A stretch of 64,000 nucleotides of DNA from the NCBI GenBank assembly GCA_023392595.1, contig JAEVYU010000019.1:1-64000 (forward strand). Reading direction: 5' to 3'. Below the pieces are notes generated by a model. That model was not told the DNA's origin. It was given only the letters and a program-made list of their open reading frames with translations, and ran no database searches. This stretch comes from Bacillota bacterium (GTDB lineage: Bacteria > Bacillota > UBA4882 > UBA8346). Position numbers and translations under genes: made by a program. Every line of letters begins with the position of its first letter. The first letter of the stretch is position 1. Shown piece after piece: positions 17,327 to 26,124 of this stretch.

Positions 17327-18514
17327 ATGAAACATAAAATTATCATCGTAACGGTCTTTTTCATTCTAATAGGCGCTTTGTACATTGGCTTTAAACTCAA
17401 TCGCTATTTTCTCATACGGTATCCCCGGGTCCAGGTAGCACTGGTAAACAGGAATGATTTGTTTGATGATATTGAAGTCACGGGGATCGTTAACGCAGAA
17501 GATGCCCAGAATATCTATCTTACCTCCACAACCAAAATCAATACCTTGCTGGTTAAGGAAGGCGATCCAGTGAAAACCGGTCAAATACTCGCCGTTATGG
17601 ATCCGGACGCCAAAAGATTGGAGATTACTCAATGTCAAAGCAGTATTACCCGAATCGAACAGGAGCTGAATCAAAAAAAGTTGGAAGAGTATACGACGCC
17701 AGGCTTAAAGAAAACTGAAGCCGAGCTGGAATCGGAATACTTACGAAAACGTATTCTACAAAAAGAACTGCGGGAATTAACGGTTATAGCTCCGATTAGC
17801 GGGCAAATTTCCCTACTTTCACTCAAAACTGGAGAAACAGCAACTCCGGGAACAATGTTCGGCCAAATTATCAATATGAATTCGCTCTACGTCGAAGCGG
17901 AGGTTCCAGCTGAAAACGCCCTTAAAATCAAACCGGACGATAGAGCGGAGATTCGAGTCGCCTCAATTTCCGAGCCTTACTCGGCTAAGGTTATTCAAAT
18001 CCTGCCACCGGTTAAAAAAACCGATAATACTTACAGCAATCCCCGGATTCAACTTCGAATTCAGCCGGGGACTCCCATAATGCCCGGTACCAATGTTGAC
18101 GTACGTGTGAGGATTGGACGCGCTAAACTGACGGTGACTGTTCCGATTGAAGCGATTCACGAAGAAACCATCTCCCGGAAAGGTGACCGGAATTACTTTG
18201 CCATACATCCTCCATACGGAAAGGTTCGTAAATTCGTTTATATTATTAAAGATTGCAGTGAAACGCTGGGGTTGAACCGGGAACGCGAAAAGCAATGGCT
18301 AATCAGGGATAATATCTATCAAGCCCTCAAAATCCATGTAAAAACCGGCATCAATAACGCAGATCGAATCGAAATTACGGAAGGCCTGAAACCTTTTGAA
18401 TTCGTAATCGCGTCCAGTGATCGGGCTCTTCGCAATTACAACCGGGTCATCGTAATAAACCGCGATGAAGGTTATAAACAACCGATATCCCTAGGGAATG
18501 GAGACTTGCAATGA
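17327..18514 (+). CDS. HlyD/MacA-type membrane fusion adaptor
   Basis: A 395-residue efflux adaptor. An N-terminal membrane anchor is at about 5-24. The first lipoyl half (about 55-95) includes INTLLVKEGDPVKTGQILAV. A short alpha-hairpin (about 98-145) is much shorter than in tripartite pumps with TolC. The second lipoyl half has LTVIAPISGQISLLSLKTGE, and then come beta-barrel and membrane-proximal domains (VEAEVPAENALKIK, RVRIGRAKLTVTVP). I start at ATG 17327 because the frame before it overlaps the Yip1 gene. The stop overlaps the next start as ATGA, coupling it to the MacB-like permease. Confidence 0.85.
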   Translation: MKHKIIIVTVFFILIGALYIGFKLNRYFLIRYPRVQVALVNRNDLFDDIEVTGIVNAEDAQNIYLTSTTKINTLLVKEGDPVKTGQILAVMDPDAKRLEITQCQSSITRIEQELNQKKLEEYTTPGLKKTEAELESEYLRKRILQKELRELTVIAPISGQISLLSLKTGETATPGTMFGQIINMNSLYVEAEVPAENALKIKPDDRAEIRVASISEPYSAKVIQILPPVKKTDNTYSNPRIQLRIQPGTPIMPGTNVDVRVRIGRAKLTVTVPIEAIHEETISRKGDRNYFAIHPPYGKVRKFVYIIKDCSETLGLNREREKQWLIRDNIYQALKIHVKTGINNADRIEITEGLKPFEFVIASSDRALRNYNRVIVINRDEGYKQPISLGNGDLQ

Positions 18515-19737
18515 CTGCCAAGAATTTTTTATCGATAATAACCGGAACATGGAGAACCAAGCGGTTTCAAATGATATTACTCATTTTGACAATCGCTTTT
18601 GGAACTGCTGCGCTTACAGTAGGTATAGGCATTATCTCCGGCGTTCATAAAACGATTCATAAAATAATAGCCGGTCCCAGTGGGACTCTCATGACAATTT
18701 ATCCTCATCGGGATCCGGTGCAGGCGCAGCAAAAAGTCACAAATTTTAATATGAATGACGCTTGGGCCATCGCAGGAATCACCGGTATAACCTCTATTTC
18801 TTTGCAAAGATTCGCCCGCCGCATTCCGGTCAACCTTTTAGGTCAACAACTTCGAATTGGCATTTTAGGGACGGATCCCAATTTTCTGATGATTCATAAC
18901 CGAACCCTTGCCAAAGGACGGTTCCTGGTAATAAGTGATCTGTGGGACCACGAACGGATTTGCATCATTAATGAGCAAATTCAAAAAAGCTATTTCCCAG
19001 CCGGAGACTATTTGGAACATGGTTTGGTAATTAACGGCATTACTTTTCGTATCGTAGGTTGCTTGCATCCAAAGCCTCTTCCATATGGTTTTGGCGCAAA
19101 AATCCATCAAGAAACGATTTTCATTCCCGTAACCACCTATCAAGATTTGTTTCATCAATATGATTACGATCGAATTTGGCTGAGTTATGCCCGCGGCTAT
19201 GATTCTCGAAGAAATATAAAAATCTTAAGAAATCGGATTGAAAGCATTCTTCGATTCCGGCATGATGCCGATGAGGTTTTTGTGCTGAAAACTCTTGGTG
19301 ATTTGACCCATCCTCAGTGGAAAACAACGATTATCATTATGGTCATTCTATCGAGTTTTGCACTCCTCTGTATGATAACCGGCTGCATTGGGATTATCTC
19401 TATTGTTGCTACCGATAAAATGAAGATGGTCCAGAAAACCATACTCCGGGACATGGTTCATCCGGGTAATTTTCCAATCTTCAATTGGTTTTTGGGGAAA
19501 TCGTTTTTTATATCGGCTGTTGGGGGCGGTAGCGGTTTAATTTTGGGCATTTTCAGCAGTAAATTAATATCCGTCTTTACTGGCATCCCGACAAATCAAC
19601 CCTGGTGGGGATTACTTTCCGAAATCGGATCGATTCTTCTCGTGGCCGCCATCGCAGGAGGATTTCTAACGAAAAAGCATCTGCAAATCCCGGGCCATCG
19701 TTTGCTGGAGCGTTCAAATAAGGAGGATACCCTTTGA
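18511..19737 (+). CDS. MacB/FtsX-like ABC permease without partner ATPase
   Basis: A 408-residue permease. A first transmembrane helix lies at about 20-45 (LILTIAFGTAALTVGIGI). A large extracytoplasmic MacB periplasmic-core-like domain covers about 60-265. Three helices follow at about 272-298, 325-350 and 362-385, the last part forming the FtsX-like C-terminus. MacB-type permeases need a LolD-like ATPase, normally adjacent or fused. None with a Walker A motif lies anywhere in 12.4-23.4 kb. The gene overlaps its adaptor by four bases and the next permease by four bases. The substrate is unknown. Confidence 0.82.
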   Translation: MTAKNFLSIITGTWRTKRFQMILLILTIAFGTAALTVGIGIISGVHKTIHKIIAGPSGTLMTIYPHRDPVQAQQKVTNFNMNDAWAIAGITGITSISLQRFARRIPVNLLGQQLRIGILGTDPNFLMIHNRTLAKGRFLVISDLWDHERICIINEQIQKSYFPAGDYLEHGLVINGITFRIVGCLHPKPLPYGFGAKIHQETIFIPVTTYQDLFHQYDYDRIWLSYARGYDSRRNIKILRNRIESILRFRHDADEVFVLKTLGDLTHPQWKTTIIIMVILSSFALLCMITGCIGIISIVATDKMKMVQKTILRDMVHPGNFPIFNWFLGKSFFISAVGGGSGLILGIFSSKLISVFTGIPTNQPWWGLLSEIGSILLVAAIAGGFLTKKHLQIPGHRLLERSNKEDTL

Positions 19738-20597
19738 TTGGATTTGAAAAAAGAAAAATAATCGCCGCCTATTTTTTTGTCGGACCTTGGCTAGCCGGCT
19801 TCTTCGTCTTTACTCTCTACCCTTTGATGTATTCATTCTATGTTACATTTTGCACTACAATGGTTGGAGAGCTACACTGGGCCGGTTTTCAAAATTATTT
19901 CCGGGTCTTCAACGAACCAATGTTTTGGAAAAGCATCATGAATACGTTTATATATGGGCTTTTGAGTACTCCGATTACGCTTTGTTTTGCATTACTGCTT
20001 TCCTTGCTCATCAACCAAAAATTAAAAGGGGTTCATTTCTTTCGCGCTGTATACTTTTTACCGGTTGTGGCCGCATCGGATGTGGTTTCCACGATGACCG
20101 GAACCATCCTTTTTAAACGGATCCTTGTGATTAATCCCGATTTAAGCCAGTACGGCATCCATCTCTCAAGCGAATTCATTTCCATTATCAGCTCCATTAT
20201 TTTGCTTATAATGCTCAGTATTTGGCGTACCGGGATTCAAATGTTGGTGTTTCTTTTAGGTCTCATCAATGTCCCTCCGGAATTTTATGAAGCCGCTGAA
20301 ATGGACGGTGCTACCCGTTGGCATATGTTCTGGTGGGTTACCATTCCGTCTATCTCACCGTTAATTCTCCTCAATCTGTTAATCACTGTGGTCGAATCAT
20401 TCACCGGGCTGGCTACAACCATGCGGTTAATTAACAAAAGCAATACCCAAATATTTATCTGGGACTATGTGAATGAACTTTTTTATCATCAAAATGAGTA
20501 CGGAATGGCCTTGGCGGGAATGTGGGTTTTTATCATTGCCATTGTGGCTCTGATTGGGTTGCTATTCTATCTTGTAAACCGGAAAATACCATATTAG
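19734..20597 (+). CDS. Carbohydrate ABC transporter permease, MalF/UgpA type
   Basis: A 287-residue inner-membrane permease of the CUT1 sugar family with six hydrophobic segments. The cytoplasmic EAA loop that docks the ATPase is intact: EAAEMDGATRWHMFWWVTIP at about 183-202. The start is TTG 19734, strongly supported by AAGGAGGA seven bases upstream and a four-base overlap with the preceding gene. It pairs with the MalG-type gene 11 bases downstream. No binding protein or ATPase gene is adjacent. A general MsmX-like ATPase encoded elsewhere could serve it (inference). Confidence 0.9.
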   Translation: MIGFEKRKIIAAYFFVGPWLAGFFVFTLYPLMYSFYVTFCTTMVGELHWAGFQNYFRVFNEPMFWKSIMNTFIYGLLSTPITLCFALLLSLLINQKLKGVHFFRAVYFLPVVAASDVVSTMTGTILFKRILVINPDLSQYGIHLSSEFISIISSIILLIMLSIWRTGIQMLVFLLGLINVPPEFYEAAEMDGATRWHMFWWVTIPSISPLILLNLLITVVESFTGLATTMRLINKSNTQIFIWDYVNELFYHQNEYGMALAGMWVFIIAIVALIGLLFYLVNRKIPY

Positions 20598-20608
20598 GAG
20601 AATCGTCA

Positions 20609-21550
20609 ATGAAATATCATGTTACTAGCCATCTGCGCGAAAAGGCCATCTGGATTGGAGCGGTAGTGAAGACCCGCCCTTTTTATGATCATTCCAAAAC
20701 TGTCATTAAAAAAATTCTGCTCTATTTTTTCCTTATCGATGGCGCTTTTCTCTTTTTATTGCCGGTTCTTTATATGCTGTTGCTATCGTTATTTACAGCG
20801 GAAGATTTGGTAGATCCCTCCATACGCTGGATTCCCATTCATTTTCACCTAAAGAATTATTATGATGCTTTCAAATTGCTCAGTTATCCATCATCCCTCA
20901 TAACTACCGTTCTATTAACTGTGAGCGCCATCATTGGACAGACTATTTTTTGCGGTTTAACCGGTTACTCCTTGGCTAGATTGAATTTTCCCGGCAAGAA
21001 ATTAATCTTGGGCCTAGTTCTGACGGTTCTCGTCATTCCCAATCAAGCTCTGGTTTTGCCCAATTATGTTTTCTTCCAAAAGATAGGATTGCAAAACTCC
21101 ATTTGGCCGATGCTGCTTCCTGAATTGGTAGGAAACGGTTTATACAGCGCCTTATTTGTCTTTGTTTTCCGCCAGGTCTTTGCCGGTATTCCCAAGGACT
21201 TGGAAGATGCGGCTGCAATTGACGGTGCCGGCCTTACAAAAACTTTTCGCCTGATTGTAGCGCCGCTTGCCCAAAATGCCTATATTACGGTAGCTCTTTT
21301 TTCCTTCGTGTTTCACTGGAATGAATATACTCGCCCCCTAAGTTATCTTGGCATGGCTGGGCAAACCAAAACACTTTCGCTGGCACTAGGCTACTTTTAC
21401 CTTTATAACCCTTCCACTAACTTACCCATAGCCAGTGAAGCGGTTAAAGGAGCCGGCGTCATCCTGGTAATGGCCCCAGTCATATTGATTTATATTGTGG
21501 TCCAGAAATATTTTACCGAAGGAATCCAACTGACAGGTATCAAAGGATAA
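20609..21550 (+). CDS. Carbohydrate ABC transporter permease, MalG/UgpE type
   Basis: A 313-residue CUT1 permease with six hydrophobic segments. The EAA loop is EDAAAIDGAGLTKTFRLIVAP at about 206-226. The end (VQKYFTEGIQLTGIKG) is the classic MalG-type C-terminus, so the gene is complete. I start at ATG 20609, with AGGAG upstream; the longer frame overlaps the MalF-type gene. The N-terminal extension of about 40 residues before the first helix (around 40-60) is longer than in most MalG proteins. It likely forms a heterodimer with the preceding permease. Confidence 0.9.
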   Translation: MKYHVTSHLREKAIWIGAVVKTRPFYDHSKTVIKKILLYFFLIDGAFLFLLPVLYMLLLSLFTAEDLVDPSIRWIPIHFHLKNYYDAFKLLSYPSSLITTVLLTVSAIIGQTIFCGLTGYSLARLNFPGKKLILGLVLTVLVIPNQALVLPNYVFFQKIGLQNSIWPMLLPELVGNGLYSALFVFVFRQVFAGIPKDLEDAAAIDGAGLTKTFRLIVAPLAQNAYITVALFSFVFHWNEYTRPLSYLGMAGQTKTLSLALGYFYLYNPSTNLPIASEAVKGAGVILVMAPVILIYIVVQKYFTEGIQLTGIKG

Positions 21551-21693
21551 AATACCCGCATTAACTAAGTTAGTGACAACTGCTTATAAAACTATGCAAA
21601 CTGAGGAGAAAATATCGACGCAATGCCGGCAGGAATTCTGGGAAATGATTCAAAATAATAATCATAATAGACAGTTAAGAAAAGGAACTACCG

Positions 21694-22524
21694 ATGAAAA
21701 AGTTCAACTGTATTCTTTTGATAATTGTCCTGGGATACTCCTGTTTGGGCACTATCTTATTTTTTCATATCATTCATGATCACCCTATAATTTATCCAGT
21801 TAAAGGAAATTGGTCCCTGGTTTGGGATGACGATTTTAATGCTCTATCGCTCGACCGGACGAAATGGATAAGAAGTGACCGCAGTTGTGATTATGGCAGC
21901 TATCAAAAAGAAATCCAAAAAGTCAATGCTGAAAACGTACTTGTAAAAGATGGCTATTTGTTGCTTGGGACACAGAGTAAAGTTTGGATGAATCCCGGCA
22001 ATATTTATACCACCACTCGTTATACTTCCGGTCAGGTTTCAACTGTTGATAAATACGCTTGGACCTATGGAAGGATTGAAATCCGGGCTAAACTGCCCGT
22101 AGGCGAAGGACTATTATCTTATGCCAGTTTACGCCCAACGGATGGAAAAATTTCACAGGAAATTTTAATGATGATGATGTCGGGGAGAAATTCATATACT
22201 GTTTTTACAGATAACAACTGGGGCACGAACATATTCCGCCAATATCTGGAAGAAGACCAATCAACCCGAAGCCTTCAGGACAATTCTGCCCGATTTCATA
22301 TTTTTGCAATGGAATGGGAACCTCAGGCCATTCGCTGGTATGTCGATAATTTACGAATCTATCAAACAAATCGAAACGTTCCGGACAGGCCATTTTCTCT
22401 TGCTTTAGGAACGACTGCCGGGAATTTATTCTTATATTATAATACTCCCCAGTCAGATGGTATACTGACCCCCTTGCCTCAGTATTTCATTATCGATTGG
22501 GTGCGTCTCTACCAGAAAAGGTGA
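21694..22524 (+). CDS. GH16-fold protein with a degenerate catalytic motif
   Basis: A 276-residue exported protein (N-terminal anchor about 6-27) with a clear GH16 laminarinase-like beta-sandwich. LVWDDDFNALSLDRTKW, the YGRIEIRAKLPVGEG strand, FHIFAMEWEPQAIRWYVD and the final IIDWVRLYQKR are all in place. Active GH16 enzymes carry E-I-D-x-x-E. Here the aligned stretch (E156 to G164) reads EILMMMMSG. The nucleophile E156 remains, but the assisting aspartate is leucine (L158) and the acid/base glutamate is methionine (M161). I predict no normal hydrolysis. A glycan-binding or structural role is possible. Confidence 0.85.
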   Translation: MKKFNCILLIIVLGYSCLGTILFFHIIHDHPIIYPVKGNWSLVWDDDFNALSLDRTKWIRSDRSCDYGSYQKEIQKVNAENVLVKDGYLLLGTQSKVWMNPGNIYTTTRYTSGQVSTVDKYAWTYGRIEIRAKLPVGEGLLSYASLRPTDGKISQEILMMMMSGRNSYTVFTDNNWGTNIFRQYLEEDQSTRSLQDNSARFHIFAMEWEPQAIRWYVDNLRIYQTNRNVPDRPFSLALGTTAGNLFLYYNTPQSDGILTPLPQYFIIDWVRLYQKR

Positions 22525-22528
22525 CAGG

Positions 22529-23440
22529 ATGAAGCATTTATTATTTTTTTATCTCACATGCTCATATTCGATCGGCTTTTTTAGTTTTATCATCTTATTT
22601 TGGGCTTACTTGAAAAGCCGCTGGAAAGCTTTTATTTATATGAGTACATTTTGGGTAATCGGGACCATCCAACTCATCTTTTTAACCTGTGTAGCCTATC
22701 GGTATGCCAATATTCCATTTTGGTATAACCATTATTATCCTCTTATCAATTATGGTTTGGAAAGTCTCTATATCTTTGTATTTCCATTGCTCATCAATGA
22801 ATTATTCAAAGTTAACCCTCACCGGCAAGTGAATAATGTATTTGGAATTCTATTTTTATGTGGATTAACTTGTATCATTACGCCATCATTGTTTGGTGTC
22901 CTCCATGACGAATCCCCGATTGAATCTTTCATCAGTTTTAAAATCTATCGTCTGATTTTCGCAGGCGCATTTGTATATTCGTTTTCAATATTTGGCCTTA
23001 AGATCAAAAACATCAACAACATCATAGAAAGAAATTTTTATATTTTTACCGCAATCATTCTATTCGTTCTATTCGCACAAACAATCGTTCCGATTGTTAA
23101 GTCTTTCCCGGAAAATATAGTTGTTTTTGCCACCGGCTATTTTTATCTTAACGTTTGCTTATTGAAATATCTCGTCAATCGATTTTTTGAGTTTTCCCAA
23201 CCTCCTTTAACAAAAACCGTAAGTGAAATCATGACCCCTAGGGAAAAAGAAATTCTCGCCCAATTGGCGCAAGGCCTATCCAACAAAGACATCGGAATGA
23301 ATTTATCTATTACGGAGACTACCGTAAAAACTCATATTCAAAATATTTATAAAAAACTTGGAGTCAGTAACCGAGTACAATTAATCAATAGACTTAGGAA
23401 TAACAATTATCATGTTGCGACATTCAACAATCCGAAATAA
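22529..23440 (+). CDS. LuxR-type regulator with polytopic membrane sensor domain
   Basis: A 303-residue protein. Roughly 215 N-terminal residues form seven hydrophobic segments (about 5-27, 35-57, 70-92, 105-123, 140-160, 170-190, 195-213). The C-terminal LuxR/NarL HTH (about 235-295) is MTPREKEILAQLAQGLSNKD, with TETTVKTHIQNIYKKLGVSN. The layout implies a DNA-binding domain tethered to the membrane and regulated directly by an envelope or membrane signal. It starts four bases after the GH16-like gene and is the last gene of the cluster, so it likely controls it (inference). Confidence 0.88.
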   Translation: MKHLLFFYLTCSYSIGFFSFIILFWAYLKSRWKAFIYMSTFWVIGTIQLIFLTCVAYRYANIPFWYNHYYPLINYGLESLYIFVFPLLINELFKVNPHRQVNNVFGILFLCGLTCIITPSLFGVLHDESPIESFISFKIYRLIFAGAFVYSFSIFGLKIKNINNIIERNFYIFTAIILFVLFAQTIVPIVKSFPENIVVFATGYFYLNVCLLKYLVNRFFEFSQPPLTKTVSEIMTPREKEILAQLAQGLSNKDIGMNLSITETTVKTHIQNIYKKLGVSNRVQLINRLRNNNYHVATFNNPK

Positions 23441-23528
23441 CGACGGTTTGACTTACCGGTTTAGCCAAAATCAAAAGGAAATATGACTGGAAAGCCATAT
23501 TTCCCAAAATAGTTTAAGAGCCAAAAAA

Positions 23529-23835
23529 TTAAATATCTCTTATTGTTTCGATTACCTCTGCTAAAAAAGCGGCTGTCTTGTGAATCAATAAACAATCAAT
23601 TTGAGCAGCGGTATCCTTACCGGTATGGATCAACTCCATGACATGATCGAATAAATCGGCTGATGTAACCGTAAGACAGGGTATGCCTTGAGAAGCGAAC
23701 ATGACATGATCACCGGCATACCATTGCCTGCCGGTCTTAAAAGCAGGGTTATTTTTAAGCATTCCATCAATGATTGTCATCATTTGATTGAAAAATCATA
23801 ATAGGATAATGCTGTCGGAGCACCCTTATGACCGG
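23529..23835 (-). pseudogene. Decayed M28-family zinc peptidase (C-terminal remnant)
   Basis: The open part (23529-23783) encodes the last 84 residues of an M28 aminopeptidase-like protein: TGRQWYAGDHVMFASQGIPC, then SADLFDHVMELIHTGKDT with a metal-ligand histidine. Complete members are several hundred residues long. The frame is blocked upstream by TGA. In a shifted frame just upstream, GAPTALSYYDFS looks like the preceding segment, suggesting a frameshift plus deletion of the N-terminal catalytic part. It has no ribosome site. It lies between the cluster's LuxR gene and an AraC gene, all convergent. Confidence 0.6.
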
Positions 23836-23848
23836 AGGAACCGATTCT

Positions 23849-24754
23849 TTATTTCAATCCCCTCACCGGCCTGGCCTCGATATAACCCCGTTCCCCAAGG
23901 GGCGCCAGCTGAAACCGGGGTCCTTCGTCATCAGCCCATTGAAAGCCATAAAACTGCGGATCGTAATCTTTCATAACCTGCCATAGATCGATGATGGCTT
24001 CTTCAAACTTCTCATCTTCGAAGGGTGGTCCTTGAAAAACCATCACTTTACATGCGGGTAAATCCATGATGTCAAAACCATCCGGAATTTTACCGCTATA
24101 ATCAACTGCCACCTCAACTCCCTGAACATATTCCGAAGTGTCCGCAAGGCGGAATTTCTCGGAGAGCCACATCCCGATCGGTTCATACAAAGCATCTTTC
24201 ATGCTGCAAAGAATGCCCCAAATATCGCAACCAACTTCCGTGCAATAATCAAAATAATTATCCGCTCGGATTCCTCTTTTCAGGATGACTTTCCGGACCG
24301 GCCTTTCAATAACCTGGACAAAAACCGTGTTTAACTTCGCTTTTTCCCTCATTTGAACTTCCCCTTTCTGCAACATAAGGTAATAATCCCGGATCCGGCT
24401 GGGCATGAACAACGGCAGTGGAGGGGCCTCCTTGCGGTAGTTTTGCGGAGTGAGCCCGAATTTACTGGAAAACGCTCTGGTAAATCCCTCATGAGAATCA
24501 AAGGCAAAATCAAGGGCGACATCGATAATTTTCGCTTCTTTTTCCCATAAACATAAAGCTGCCCGGGACAACCGCAAGGAACGGATATATTCCAGAGGAG
24601 TTTTTCCGGTGAGTTCCTTAAAAATCCGCAAAGTATGCCAGGGTGAATAGCCTGCCGCCCGCGAAAGATCATAAAGGGTTATCGGCATCTTGAGATTGAC
24701 CTCTATGTAATCTTGCATCCGCTGCACCGCGTTTATTTTATCCCAGCTCTCCAT
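23849..24754 (-). CDS. AraC family regulator with GyrI-like effector domain
   Basis: A 301-residue regulator. The paired AraC HTH is at about 8-105 (ITLYDLSRAAGYSPWHTLRI and IIDVALDFAFDSHEGFTRAF, with FGLTPQNYRK). The C-terminal GyrI-like domain is at about 125-300, ending in PLGERGYIEARPVRG. I start at ATG 24754 because AAAGGAGG lies seven to eight bases upstream; the frame extends further without support. It shares architecture with the regulator at 9774-10664 but differs strongly in sequence. Its target is unknown; the M28 remnant next to it may once have been one. Confidence 0.9.
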   Translation of the reverse strand: MESWDKINAVQRMQDYIEVNLKMPITLYDLSRAAGYSPWHTLRIFKELTGKTPLEYIRSLRLSRAALCLWEKEAKIIDVALDFAFDSHEGFTRAFSSKFGLTPQNYRKEAPPLPLFMPSRIRDYYLMLQKGEVQMREKAKLNTVFVQVIERPVRKVILKRGIRADNYFDYCTEVGCDIWGILCSMKDALYEPIGMWLSEKFRLADTSEYVQGVEVAVDYSGKIPDGFDIMDLPACKVMVFQGPPFEDEKFEEAIIDLWQVMKDYDPQFYGFQWADDEGPRFQLAPLGERGYIEARPVRGLK

Positions 24755-24914
24755 TGGTTTACCTCCTTTTCTATAGAATAACAGATGAAAGGTCTGGATT
24801 TCTTGACCCAAATTGCTTGATTTAAAATGGAATTAAAAAGATTCGTTTCATTCCTGCATCAACGGCTTTAAAATAATAACCTCTCCAAGTGGAAAGGTTA
24901 TTAAGTGTTATCTA

Positions 24915-25745
24915 TCAAATATATCGCGAATGAATAGGCCGGACATGAAGAGTTTTTTTAGTCCTGCAAATTTTCTCGTTACAGTACTTACACTGCAGGC
25001 TGGCATTACTTCCTTCAAAAAAGCGCCACGGATGCCTCCAATATGAATACTCCCAACGAAGCAGCAAAACCAGGGCAATTGACGCCAGGCTCCACGAAAA
25101 GAGACTGGGTACAAAAAGCAAAGGGGTACAGGCCATGATGGAATCCCAGTTAAAAATACGGCAAGTAACGCAACAGCGGTTTTTCATAATCAAATCTTGA
25201 AACGGGCACCAAAACAAGATGCAAACCATATCACAAACCAAATAAAATAAGGACAACAATAGCAGCTCGGATTGGCCGATGATCTTCAAATGATAAAAAA
25301 AGGCGATCACTCCATTAGCGCCAAACCATAAAGCCCAGACTTTCCGAGCGGTTTTGTTTTCATATTGAACCCAACTCGCCATTTCAGATCCTGCAAACCT
25401 TTGATTGCTTGGTTCAAAAGCAGACCGAAACTGTTTACGGCAGCCCATGCTATTCCCTTTTTGCGGAAAAAACTTTGGAATCATCCCTGCCATGATGATG
25501 AGCCAGATGACATGGATCGGTTGAATACTTTGGGTGAGAAATCTCCCGTTTGCAAATACCAGGCTGCCTTTATCTCTTATATAAAGCTGGAGTGCAGCTA
25601 TTAACAGCATGATTCGTAAAATTAGTTTCCTTCGATAGATGGTTATCAAATTGACTCCGATGCTCCCTGTTGCCCATAACTCAAGTACATACGCTGAAAA
25701 CCCCGGGGATAGCTCCCAGCTTGGCGTTTTGAAGTCAGCTACCAA
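24915..25745 (-). CDS. Cysteine-containing polytopic membrane protein, unknown
   Basis: A 276-residue protein with about six hydrophobic segments (roughly 40-58, 75-92, 135-155, 162-182, 205-225, 212-230 merging). Two cysteine clusters lie on hydrophilic stretches: CCVTC (about 193-197) and CKYCNEKIC at about 252-260. The paired cysteines could bind metal or form disulfides. No family is recognised. The frame is long, hydrophobic and uninterrupted, which supports a real gene, though the N-terminal start is uncertain. It is alone between an AraC gene and a non-coding region. Confidence 0.6.
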   Translation of the reverse strand: MVADFKTPSWELSPGFSAYVLELWATGSIGVNLITIYRRKLILRIMLLIAALQLYIRDKGSLVFANGRFLTQSIQPIHVIWLIIMAGMIPKFFPQKGNSMGCRKQFRSAFEPSNQRFAGSEMASWVQYENKTARKVWALWFGANGVIAFFYHLKIIGQSELLLLSLFYLVCDMVCILFWCPFQDLIMKNRCCVTCRIFNWDSIMACTPLLFVPSLFSWSLASIALVLLLRWEYSYWRHPWRFFEGSNASLQCKYCNEKICRTKKTLHVRPIHSRYI

Positions 25746-26046
25746 CCGGAAAATTCAATTCGATAGCGGAGGTTAATGAAGCAGCTCTGCATACGGATAA
25801 AATGATGACTCCAATCCAGTAGTTGAGACAGTCATTGGACGGCCACGCCCATTGAAGACTTTTAAATTATTCCGAGCGATCATGGCCCATGAATGTTTTG
25901 CGGGTTAATCCTGGCAACCGATTATAAAGTTCTTTGGTTACCCGATGTTTGGATAGAATTTTTCGACAAAAATCCTTCAATACCTGCACCAAGTTGCAAA
26001 TGGCAATATGGAGGTGAGTTTGGTTGGAGACATCTGAAAAATGGTC
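25746..26046. other. Non-coding stretch upstream of the cysteine-rich membrane gene
   Basis: No coding frame has both a ribosome site and family-like sequence. It probably contains the promoter of the 24915-25745 gene. I see no RNA fold or clear repeat. Confidence 0.4.
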
Positions 26047-26083
26047 AAAAAGAGGCTGCTCCTGTTTGGATTGGCCTCTTTTT
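26047..26083 (-). terminator. Bidirectional terminator of the pectate lyase gene
   Basis: AAAAAGAGGC and GCCTCTTTTT form a perfect stem around a 17-base loop. The A run on one side and T run on the other let it work in both directions. It lies about 40 bases beyond the pectate lyase stop. Confidence 0.85.
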
Positions 26084-26124
26084 GGGTATAGCGAAATAGG
26101 AGGAAATGTCTGATAAGAATGGGG

